Shown here: positions 55,861 through 64,000 of the stretch, one piece after another
How positions within the stretch are numbered: position 1 is the first letter of the stretch
Layout: the number at the start of each line of letters is the position of its first letter
Source of the DNA: Henckelia pumila
Lineage: Eukaryota; Streptophyta; Magnoliopsida; Lamiales; Gesneriaceae
DNA: 64,000 nucleotides
Reading direction: 5' to 3'
Assembly: GCF_033568475.1 (NCBI RefSeq)
Contig: NC_133121.1
Location: 56,705,905-56,769,904 of the forward strand
Program-made: the position numbers and the translations under genes
The notes under the pieces: generated by a model
Database searches by the model: none
What the model was told of the DNA's origin: nothing
What the model saw: the letters and a program-made list of their open reading frames with translations, nothing else

Positions 55861-57249
55861 TGTAGTAGCTCGTACCCGAAATCAGTGATTAAGTGTTAAT
55901 CAATTCATTAATCCTACTAATTAAGAGTTAACGTGATTAAGGGAACTCTTAATGGGTTAACGGAGTCCGGAATTGGATTCAGAACACTTGAAAATGGTTT
56001 GAGGGTCATCGAGTTCGGACGCTCCGAAGTCAAGGTTCGGTCGGTCCGAAGTCAGGGTTCGGACGATCCGAAAGTAGTTCGAACGCTCCGAACGTGCTGC
56101 CGACAGTCGTCATGGATGACTTCATCACGCTGACGTAAGAAATGACGTAATATCGGGTTCGGACGACCCGAAGCCCAGTTTGGACGACCTGAACGTGTTC
56201 GGACGACCCGAAGTCCAGTTTGGACAATCCGAACTCCGTCTATAAATAGGGGGTGCCGAGCTCATTTTTGAAGTGCACCAATCACCTCTTCTCTCTCGAT
56301 TCCTTAGCCTTCTAACTCAGATCTAGGGAATTCTAGGCGTCCCATCGGGAATTCGGAAGTGGCATAGCGATCCAGGCGTCGTAGCAGAGCTGTGGCCTAG
56401 TTTTGAGGCACTCGACAGCAAAGGGCTAACGACGGACGAAGGTATAGCTTTTGCTTTCTATAAATATTTAGGAGTATGCAATAGCTTAGTTAAGGCTTTT
56501 AGAGCACTTTAATGATAGTAGTATCATTTGGCAGTGTAGAGCAGACTATAGGCGTGGACCTAGAGTTGGTAGAGCTTGCACTGATTTGAGGTACGAAAGT
56601 ACTGTTCGAGATATCCTGACTGAGTATGCATGTATTATGTGACTGCATGATTTATATGTCATTGATTTATGCTGCATTCATTTGCATACTGAGCTATCTC
56701 CTTCGAGATGTCTGTTAGTAGGGTTTTTCCCTATCCGGTTAGTGGTTGGACTTCCATCGATTTGGGTCCGGCATATCCACTGGTATTATGGTATGGGAGC
56801 CACCTTCTGAAGCGACGGCACAGAGTGCTACATACCAGGGCCCGGTCTGTATCTGTTATCTGATCCTTGACCTCGAGTTTATAGGGAGTTCACTTTGCAT
56901 GCATGTATACTCATACTCTCGTACTGAGCGTTTTATGCTCACGTCTCGTACTCTGTGTTTCTGGACACCCTATTCCATGGGGCAGGTTTGCGATTGGACG
57001 AGGCGGGTGGATCCAAGAGGGGCTAGTCAGTGGTTGGCCAGCTGGAGCTTCGTCTAGGTTTTATTTCTGTTGTTTTGGGTTGATACAACTATTCGATTTG
57101 GTTGTATAATATTTGGATAAATTACAGATTCCTTTCCTTGGGATTGTTTATGTTTATGGTTTCCGCAAGTTTATTCTGATATCTGTTTAATTAAGTTAAT
57201 TGCATGCCTAAGTTCTGTTTAGTAGGTGATCCAGATAAGGGTCACTACA
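55861..57249 (+). repeat. Element F 3' LTR
   Basis: 1389 bp, uninterrupted, preceded by the polypurine tract AAGTGGGGGAGAA (55848-55860). It contains the palindromic array at 56010-56235, a tandem TGACG pair at 56131-56147 and a TATA box at 56241-56248. Confidence 0.94.
56131..56147 (+). promoter_or_regulatory. Tandem TGACG pair (as-1-like) in element F LTR
   Basis: TGACG-N7-TGACG with TAAG after the first copy, about 95 bp upstream of the TATA box. Spacing and flanks resemble the plant as-1 element bound by TGA-type bZIP factors. In the 5' LTR the first half reads TGACA (34378-34382), so only one site remains. Confidence 0.5.
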
Positions 57250-57254
57250 ATCAC

Positions 57255-58327
57255 AATCCAGTACTCCGTCATCTCAACAATCCCAAACAAAAACATGCAC
57301 TTTCTTGAGATTAATTACGTACCTCCGGATTTTGCACCTGGTTTTTTTAATAAGCCTCAATAATTACCTGCAAACTTAGCTATAACTAAGATAGGATTCG
57401 AATTTCAATCCCCTCGTCTGTAGCCCGGATGGAGCATCAATCCCATTTAACCCGCAAACTTAGCTATGGAACAAAGATTAGGATTTCAATCATTGTCCAA
57501 GCCCGAATGGAATTGTTATTTTAAAATTTCAAAATTATTAACCCCATGGAATCCGCATACATAGTCAAGAACAAGAGATTAGGATTTCAATCTCTGCTCG
57601 TAACCCGGATGGAGTTAACTTAATTTTCAACAAAAGTTTTTCAAAAAATTTTACAAGTACGCCCAAGATCATACATGTAATGTCTAAAATCATCAAGAAT
57701 CCAAAGACACTATCATGATCAACAAACACCTATTGTCGTGCAATGGTCAAACAAACACGAACGTCATCAATTACTTCGCTACACTACACAAGTATAACTT
57801 GTGTGCTTAAAAAGATTCACGAGTCAACCAACAGCTTCTCATGTTCAATCAAAAGCAACATTTTTAAAAAAAAAATTTTGACAACTCTATCATCATCGGC
57901 CAACATTCATCATTCTCCTTATTCACATAACACAAACACAATAACATAATGATATGCATGAATACGGACTATATGCAATAAACGAAACCAAATGAATGCA
58001 AAACACAATGATGAATGAAAAAAAACTAAATAACACCCCCCATACTTATCCAAAGCATTGCCCTCAATGCTTCAGAACAATGAACAGAATGCAAAACAAA
58101 GACACAATGAAAACAAAAATAACACTCCCCTGGTTTGGTATTCGTCCTCTTCCTCCTTTTTAAAAGTCCAACAACAAATTCTAGTGGCGGGACAATATAC
58201 TGCACATAAAAAGGCAACAAGAAAGACATTGGATTAACAAAAGATAATAAAAAGAAAAATAAGAATAAAAAAATAATAAGGAAAAGAGAACACTGGGTTG
58301 CCTCCCAGTCAGCGCTAAATTTATAGT
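57255..58327 (-). other. Element E 3' non-coding region with threefold repeat
   Basis: No supported gene. Just past the gag-like frame is a block (58293-58345) holding GGGTTGCCTCCCA and AGCGCT, also found after integrase in element H. Next comes an internal polypurine tract with its stem-loop (58035-58072). Positions 57367-57620 hold three imperfect copies, about 80-95 bp each, of a unit with CGCAAACTTAGCTAT, GATTAGGATTTCAATC and GCCCGGATGGAG. The rest is AT-rich. The E interior continues at 34027-34106 and 3930-4123, also without genes. Confidence 0.7.
58035..58072 (-). other. Element E internal stem-loop plus polypurine tract
   Basis: A second copy of the 3' module. On the minus strand a perfect 8-bp stem AAGCATTG/CAATGCTT with the same AGGG loop (58053-58072) is followed by AAGTATGGGGGGTG. 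The stem sequence differs from the 3' copy, but stem length, loop and following tract are kept. Confidence 0.75.
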
Positions 58328-59249
58328 CTACAGCCCGACTATGCAAAAGCAACCATCAAAGAGCGGCTGCCTCCCATAGTAAGAATCATACGACTCTACG
58401 TATGGGTCTTGATTTCCTTCGCCCTCAAGCTTGGCGTGATATATGCAGTTTAAGCTTGTTGGTCCAGCAATACTCGGCATGAATTTTTTCTTTTGGAAGG
58501 AGACTTCGAATCTAGGCTGAATCTCATAGAGGATGCAATATTGTGGAGTTGACGTCAATGACAAGAACGGATCTTCTAGTGGTGAACATTTAAAGACCAT
58601 TTACGAGGTCAAATCTTTTGCCTTGTATGTTTCTTCCTCCTCCACTATCACTTTTGGCTCCTCATCACATAAAGATTCTTCAAAAAATAGTTCTTCTTGC
58701 TCTGGCTCAATTACTTCATTCTCTTGGCAGACCTCAAAAATTGGTTCTCTAAGAAGTGCAATCTGGTCATCCAAAAGAATCAAAGACTTAATGCGGCTTT
58801 GTAAGAACTGATTTATCTCTTTCTTTTGTCGCACCATGTTCTCCAACTGAGCCATATGATCCTCATAACGCCCTACACACTCTTCTTGATGCTTAGGTGG
58901 TTGGTTCGCAAAATTTTTAGAGTTGATATCTGGAGGATATTGGTGACTCCAACCCTGCAGTGAAGGATCACAATGCCAATGGTAGTCAAAATCCGCCATA
59001 CTATTTAACAAGTGCATTGCACTGTCGTAATCTCTGTGAAACAAATGACTGCTAGTGGCCGAAGCTCCATAATCTACCCAACTTCTTGTTGTCGCATCCA
59101 AACCACCATAAAAAAATATGCACTACAGTGTAATTCAAAAAATTATGGCATCGAAAGCTGTTCGTCAAATCATTGAATCTCCCCCAAGCAGCATAGAAAG
59201 GATCCAAGTATTGTTGACCAAACCTTGTGAACACCCGTCGATGATCCAT
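58328..59249 (-). pseudogene. Element E short gag-like frame with unfamiliar C-terminal tail
   Basis: The ATG at 59249 lies about 115 nt from the primer site and starts MDHRRVFTRFGQQYLDPFYA. This matches the middle of Athila Gag (the YEAWERYKDLL region), so the usual N-terminal Gag half is missing. After a one-base slip in a 7-base homopolymer (59110-59116) the frame continues as FYGGLDATTRSWVDYGA, which aligns with the FYNGL...R..VD.AAGG segment of the Gag in H. Next comes an acidic segment rich in Glu (58640-58730). After an in-frame TAA near 58601 comes a segment I do not recognise, ending at 58328. No zinc knuckle or pol domain follows. Either this is a decayed deletion product, or a gag-derived protein with its own tail. 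Confidence 0.65.
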
Positions 59250-59363
59250 CTCCAAGTACCTCACAAGTAAAAAACAATAAAATTAAAAATAAATAATAAA
59301 TAAATAACAAGAATAAAATATCTAGCCTCAAGAAAATAATCTATCATAATATCAACTAAACAG

Positions 59364-59381
59364 TCCCCGGCAACGGCGCCA
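59364..59381 (-). other. Element E primer binding site, tRNA-Asp
   Basis: On the minus strand this reads TGGCGCCGTTGCCGGGGA, an 18-nt complement of the 3' end of plant tRNA-Asp(GTC), six bases from the LTR edge. This is the primer typical of Athila-type elements and it fixes the orientation of E. Confidence 0.93.
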
Positions 59382-59387
59382 AAAACT

Positions 59388-60805
59388 TGACCGCTTAATT
59401 CGGCATTTATTAGCAAGTACACTAGGTCAAGTAATAGTAAAGTGGACAGAGAGTCCAAGTATCGATCCCACAGGGACTGTTGTCAATTCTCAAAATTTAA
59501 TTATTTTACTTAATCTAGACAAAATAATAGAAAATATTTTGAATTAAAAAATAAGAATATAAAATAAAAACTGCTTAAGAAATAAGAATAAAAATAACTG
59601 AAGATAAAAATAATTAAAACAAAGACAACCAAGATACACGTAGGTAACAAACAAATCATGTAACATGTAGTCGATTCAGGACTCAGATTTAATCTTAATT
59701 CACGGGAATTCTCCTAATTTGTTCAAAGGACTATTTCTAGAACAATAAAACCTATTCAAATATTGACGGATTAATCTTTCATAATTCTAATCAAATTTGA
59801 ATGCATTAAATATTTATGAAAATTCATTTTATACCCAAACCGCACACTGAAACCGAATTCTATTTCTATTCGGTTTTACAATATGTTGATTATCAGAGTG
59901 ATCAAAATCAATACCTCCTCTGTCGACTTGGAATCGATTAACATGCAAGCAAACAGTTGATCAGACTATTCACAAGAGAAATATGAATCTGACAATGAAT
60001 AAAATAAAATCAACTCTGAAAAATCCCAAACAAACATCCAAGTTTTCTACATAAATTTGTTCGGCCCAATCACGCCGTCTTGATTAAAAATAAACTACTC
60101 AATAATTAAAAACAATAATTCAAAAATAAAAATAAGAAGAAAAAAAAATAGAAATCTTCTTTCCCAAGCCTTGTAGCCGCCTCTCTTTCGTTGTCTGCGT
60201 TATGAAACTTTGGAACCCTCAAAATATCAATAAAAATCCTATTTATAATGTTTGGATCCCATCATAGTTAGATTCCTTATGCCACAAGAATTTCTCGGAA
60301 ATATTATCCTCTGCGACACGCGCGCGCCTGGCAAAAATCACGCTCGCGCGCGACCTTACCTCGATTTTACTGGAATTTCCATCTGCGCGCGCGCCCGAAG
60401 TGAAGCTCGCCCGCGCGCGTTCTAATTTTCTTCATGCGCTGAACACTTGTGCGATTGCTCCACTCCTTTGGGCGTTAGCGCATCACCATGCGCTATTCTC
60501 CCTTACCTTGCGCGTTTGCGCTTCTTCTTGAGCTTTAGAGCGTTTGCACTAAATGTAGTGCTAACGTTTAGTGCAAACTTTCTCTTTAGCGTTTCAATCT
60601 TTTTTTTCTTTTCTTTTATTTTTTTTTCTCTTCTCTTCTCTTGCCTTCAAAACTCTTTTAATTTTTATTTTTCCTACAAATAAAATCCGGAGAATGAAAT
60701 GCACACAAATGCAATAAAACACATAAAAACACACAAAATAATATGAATACACACAAAATAAACATAAAAATATCACGAACTAATGCATACAAAATGCACT
60801 TATCA
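59388..60805 (-). repeat. Element E 5' LTR
   Basis: 1418 bp, the partner of 2491-3929. It has a minus-strand TATA-like box at 60238-60249 (CCTATTTATAAT on the plus strand), a GC-rich CGCGCGCGCC block at 60316-60420, and one 12-bp-stem hairpin at 60542-60578. It lacks the second hairpin copy of the 3' LTR but has extra GC-rich sequence near 60395-60415. Confidence 0.93.
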
Positions 60806-60810
60806 AAGTA

Positions 60811-62672
60811 CTAATCAAATCAGTCATTCAAGCAATACCATCTTATATGTCATGTTTTCGATTGCCGAATGCGATACATCAGGAAATCGAGAAAATTTGT
60901 TCCAACTTTTGGTGGAATAAACCAGATGATAAGCGAGGATTACATTGGTGCAAATAGAAGGAATTGTGTAAATCGAAAGGGATGGGAGGACTAGGTTTCA
61001 GGAATTTGGAGGCTTTTAACACAGCATTATTGGCAAAATAGATATGGCGTATTATTCGCCATCCGAATTCCTTAATGGCAAGAGTTTTCAAAGGTAGAAA
61101 TTTCAAATATTCGGATGTTCTTGGGGTGACTTTAGGGGCTAATCCATCATATGTTTGGCACTGTTTGCTTTGGAGTCCTGATATTGTTAAGAAGGGAATT
61201 TGTTGGAGAGTTGGGAATGGATCTAAAATATCAGCAAAATATGAGTTGTGGATTCTGGGTATCCCAAGCTACAAAAATCGACACAATACTATTCCAGATG
61301 ACAAAATGATGGTGGCAGATTTTATCAACACAACGGGAACTTGGAATGAATCTAAGTTACGCCAATACTTTCATAATATTGAAGCTGAGGCTATTTGTGC
61401 AATTAGTTTGAATCGTAAAGGTTTTGTTGATGTTCGTTGTTGGATGGGAAATGTTAATGGTAGTTATACGGTAAAATCAGGATATTTGTTGGAAGTTAAT
61501 TTCTTGGCTCCTCCGGATAATCAATCTGGACTTCCAAACCAATTTTGGTGGAATCTTATGTGGTGTTTAAAAATTTCACCAAAAATCAGAATTTTCCTAT
61601 GGAAAGCATCTAATGATTTTATTCCAACTGGAGCGAACTTGAAGGCGAAACATGTGCCAACTAATGAAATGTTCTTGTATTGTAAATCTCATGTAGCTAC
61701 AAGTCACTGCATTTTTTTTCTGTCCTTTAGTTTGTAAAGCTTGGAAGAATACTGCTTATTGGCGCCATTTGCGTTTATTTCGTAATGCCAATTTTTTGGA
61801 TTGTATGTTGGCTTTGTCAAAGGCGTTATTGAGAAATGAATTGGAGGTGTATGTGATGATGACTTGGGCTATTTGGGGAGAAGTTTTTAAATGGAGTCAT
61901 GATGATAATAAGGAGAGGAAGGAGATTAATATGTGTTGGTATATTGCTTGGTTGGAGAATTATCGATTAGCTAATGTCGCATGTCGGAGTTCACTTGGAC
62001 ATGGAACGTGTTCTATTACTAAAAATTGGCTACCTTCGGAACCGAACTTTGTCAGACTAGATGTTGATGCTGGAATGGATTTGAAAACTAACAAAGGCAG
62101 CCTAGGAGCAGTAGTTCGAAACTCTTCTGGCATGGTTGTGGAAGCGAAGGCTGGGTTGATGCGGCATCGGGGCTCGGTGAAAGGAATGAAATTAGAAGCT
62201 ATTAGATTTGGTATGGAGTTTTGTCAACATCTTGATGTTTCAAACATTTGTATTTTTTTAAACTCATTATTGGCGATACAAAAAGTTACAAAAACAAATG
62301 GGTCCGGGCTATGCTACACCGGATGATCTTCACCCGGTGCATCATCTGCCATTGATTGGGCACCTGGGCCCACTTCATTGGGCATGGGGCCTACACATTT
62401 TTGTGGGCCCCATGCCCAATGAATGACATATGTTGTACCGGGTGTAGATCACCCGGCATAGCATCTGCCAAACAAGTGAGGTTCTCGGACAAGATTCTGT
62501 AATCGCTAAGGACATTCGAGATTATTTGAAATCTAATAGGTTTGCTTCAATCCGGCACATGGGGAGGAAGGCAAACCAAGCAGCTCACAGCCTTGCGAAG
62601 AGAGCACTGTTATTGGAATGTAATTTCGAATGGTTACAAGGGGCTTTCCACCTTGGTTTGATAGTATTGTAA
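60811..62672 (+). pseudogene. LINE ORF2 C-terminal half: zf-RVT-like and RNase H
   Basis: This continues ORF2 from position 2490. A conserved IPSY...FWWN segment is at 60835-60920. An open stretch at 61075-61734 ends in a zf-RVT-like region (SPKIRIFLWKAS, two Cys and His residues). After a frameshift near 61730, 61769-62326 carries an archaeal-type RNase H of the kind acquired by plant L1 elements, with LDVDAGMDL and KLEAIRFGMEF. The position that normally holds the third catalytic Asp (SDSLLA) reads LNSLLA, so that residue is lost. A MITE interrupts the domain. Removing it with one TSD copy restores the frame to the TAA at 62670, through a RKANQAAHSLAK motif. In-frame stops occur near 60957 and 61040. 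Confidence 0.85.
62298..62469. mobile_element. Foldback MITE in the LINE RNase H region
   Basis: A 172-bp insertion whose two halves are imperfect inverted repeats. The left arm has CTATGCTACACCGG and ATTGGGCA; the right arm reads as their complement (CCGGCATAG, TGCCCAAT). A central near-palindrome reads GGGCATGGGGCC...GGGCCCCATGCCC. It is flanked by AAACAA on both sides (62292-62297 and 62470-62475). Deleting the insert plus one AAACAA reconnects the LINE reading frame, which supports these borders. It has no coding capacity and the superfamily is not identified. Confidence 0.7.
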
Positions 62673-62728
62673 TGACACTTAATTAATTCAGCGTAATGTT
62701 ATTGGCTTTTTTTTCTTTGAAAAAAAAA

Positions 62729-64000
62729 GATTAAATCTCAATTTCGAAACGAGACCAATCACAACAATACTGACTTTCAACTAAAATACAAAATAGCCGG
62801 CGGCAAAAATATTTATTTGCAATTAATTGTTATGCAAATTGCTAAAAAATCCTCAATGCAAACATGTTTTGTTCTGTATTTTTTAGCCACTTTTTTGTAC
62901 CACAAATTTTGTTAATTTGTATCACATTTTGTAAGATTTTGTACCACATCTTATATGGTTTTGTACCACATTTTATGACTAGGGATTCCAAAACAAAACA
63001 TATTTATATTTAAAAATTTTTGAACAAATTGCCCATTGTTTCAAGAATAGCCCACAAAATATCTATCTATCTGTGCGAAAAAGGACCACAAAAATATCTA
63101 AATCTAAATTGGTAATAAAGGCTAGGAGTTTTTATTGGCGACTCTCTCTCCCTATTTTCGATCATTCTCGTGTATTGATCTAGTTAATTCCCAAACATTC
63201 TCCAAATCTTTTCAAGGTAAGAGATTTGCGCCTTTGAAATAATCTATTTTCTGTCAATGTTGTTGTAAACTATAGTTTTGGTGGAACTTGGAAGGAATGC
63301 CCTGATCGATGTTTGGTCTCTGTGAATTGCTACTTGGATCTTGTGATTGCTGCTAGATTGTATTTTTGTATCTGTGATTTTGTGAAGTATTTTTTTTCCC
63401 CCTTTTGTTTTGGTTTTTGGTTCGTACTTCCATTGCTATTAAATTAAAGCTTTATTACGGGAAGAAAATCACCAAGGCGCATGGTAAAACTTGAAATCGC
63501 TAGTTCTCATTTTTTATTTTTATTTTCATATTTAAAAATAGCTAAGTTCTTCGTGACATCTCTTCATCCTTCCAGGGAGAAACAAATGTGTGAATATCTG
63601 ACCTATGAGGTATATATAGCAGGAAATGGGACGGATTAGTTTTCTTCTAGGAAGAACCTTGACTCGAAAAATTTCATTGCTGTGGGTTTCTGTTTGTTGA
63701 TTTTCATACGATCAATTTGAATAATTTGGAATACATGTGTTCTGCTGTCATGGAATGTGATTTCTTTCTTGAACTTTAGTCTTTCTAGGAATAAGGTTAA
63801 GAAGGTTAGGGGCTGAAATGTTTTTCTTTGCTTTTGACAAGTGTAGCATAACTACATAACAAATAAACTATTGTTTGTGATTATCATATCAATAAGGCGG
63901 TTGCACATCTCTACTTTCATGAGACGAGGTATGAATACATTTATTAAATCTTGCTGTTAACATAATTTTTATCAAGAACATCATTTTCGTGTTCTTGTCT
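62729..64000 (+). other. Flank beyond the LINE: 22-bp repeats and possible 5' end of a host gene
   Basis: No coding frame is supported. Four copies of a TTTGTAyCACA unit lie at an exact 22-bp period (GTAyCACA starting at 62897, 62919, 62941 and 62963). A CTCTCTCTCCC stretch near 63143 is followed by a leader-like segment ending TTTTCAAG and then GTAAGA, a good plant intron donor at 63217. The following sequence is U-rich like a plant intron. I infer a possible 5' untranslated exon at about 63130-63216 on the plus strand with the gene body outside the window. Confidence 0.35.

Larger units (their letters stand above)
34107..57249 (+). mobile_element. Element F: Tekay/Del-type chromovirus
   Basis: Ty3 element inserted in the E interior, flanked by ATCAC (34102-34106 and 57250-57254). 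LTRs start TGTAGTAGC and end CACTACA. The 5' LTR is split by element G. Without G it is about 6.9 kb, short because most of RNase H is deleted. The C-terminal chromodomain, tRNA-Met primer and Gag type place it with Tekay/Del chromoviruses, a group associated with heterochromatin. LTR divergence is about 3 percent (about 42 differences by eye), concentrated in the first 620 bp. Confidence 0.93.
2491..60805 (-). mobile_element. Element E: non-autonomous Athila-like LTR retrotransposon
   Basis: The outermost LTR element inserted in the LINE, flanked by AAGTA (2486-2490 and 60806-60810). Orientation is minus: the tRNA-Asp primer binding site adjoins the right LTR and a polypurine tract adjoins the left LTR. 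Without A and F the internal region is only about 2.4 kb (3930-4123, 34027-34106, 57255-59387). It carries a short gag-like frame but no protease, RT, RNase H or integrase. LTR boundaries and primer site are of Athila type. The two LTRs differ at more than 30 positions in their first 850 bases by eye, making E the most diverged element here, as nesting demands. It presumably depended on enzymes from an autonomous relative. Confidence 0.9.
1..62728 (+). mobile_element. Plant L1-type LINE, ORF2, split by element E
   Basis: This is a non-LTR retrotransposon in two pieces, 1-2490 and 60811-62728, separated by element E and its AAGTA duplication. The left piece encodes an APE-type endonuclease and the reverse transcriptase. 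The right piece resumes exactly where the left stops and encodes the post-RT region, a zf-RVT-like segment and a plant-type RNase H. A 9-A run at 62720-62728 is taken as the poly(A) tail. No ORF1 is visible, and the 5' end lies outside the window or is truncated. Multiple stops and frameshifts make it a dead copy. The target-site duplication of the LINE cannot be checked because its left flank is not in the window. Confidence 0.9.

Noticed and set aside
59110-59116. Programmed frameshift in the E gag-like frame at a 7-base homopolymer
   Set aside because: A one-base slip is needed, but the element is old and has another stop; ordinary homopolymer indel is the simpler reading.
62897-62970. CRISPR-like short regular repeats
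   Set aside because: Eukaryotic context, repeats too short and contiguous, no unique spacers of constant size.

Overview
This is plant nuclear DNA, an angiosperm and probably a eudicot, made almost entirely of transposable elements. Both retrotransposon superfamilies carry plant lineage hallmarks: Athila-type Ty3 elements primed by tRNA-Asp, a Tekay/Del-type chromovirus primed by tRNA-Met, a CRM-like Ty3 element, Angela/BARE-like Ty1/copia elements with about 1.8 kb LTRs, and a plant L1-type LINE with a C-terminal RNase H. There are no bacterial features. The only hint of a host gene is a possible 5' untranslated exon and intron donor near 63.2 kb.

The layout is a Russian doll that can be solved to the base, because every LTR element ends in TG..CA and is flanked by a 5-bp target-site duplication (TSD). 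The outermost sequence is LINE ORF2, split between 1-2490 and 60811-62728. Inside it lies element E (2491-60805, minus, TSD AAGTA), a pol-less Athila relative. E received two separate insertions. The first is A (4124-34021, plus, Athila, TSD TCATG), which contains B (9921-28361, plus, copia, TSD GTAAT), which contains C (16135-25246, plus, copia, TSD TATGA). The second is F (34107-57249, plus, Tekay chromovirus, TSD ATCAC), whose 5' LTR contains G (34727-50928, plus, CRM-like, TSD TATGC), whose 3' LTR contains H (38649-50624, minus, Athila, TSD GAATT). A small foldback MITE sits in the LINE RNase H region (62298-62469).

No element looks autonomous as it stands. A and H each have one continuous gag-pol frame broken by in-frame stops, but both keep a complete env-like ORF downstream. 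B has a single nonsense codon plus the C insertion. C has an open pol frame but a collapsed gag/protease region, although its LTRs differ by only two substitutions. F has lost RNase H. G has lost protease, RT and RNase H. E has only a short gag-like frame with an unfamiliar tail.

The most interesting signals are non-coding. First, compact stem-loop plus polypurine-tract modules are duplicated in all three Athila-type elements, once internally and once at the 3' LTR. Second, a 75-nt block in the 3' regions of A and H is 71/75 identical although their proteins have diverged strongly. Third, a GCGCGCCCGCGC-type block lies upstream of TATA-like boxes in the LTRs of A, E, G and H, and again upstream of the env-like ORFs of A and H. 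Fourth, the chromovirus F LTR carries an array of TTCGGA-N3-TCCGAA palindromes and a tandem TGACG pair just upstream of its TATA box.
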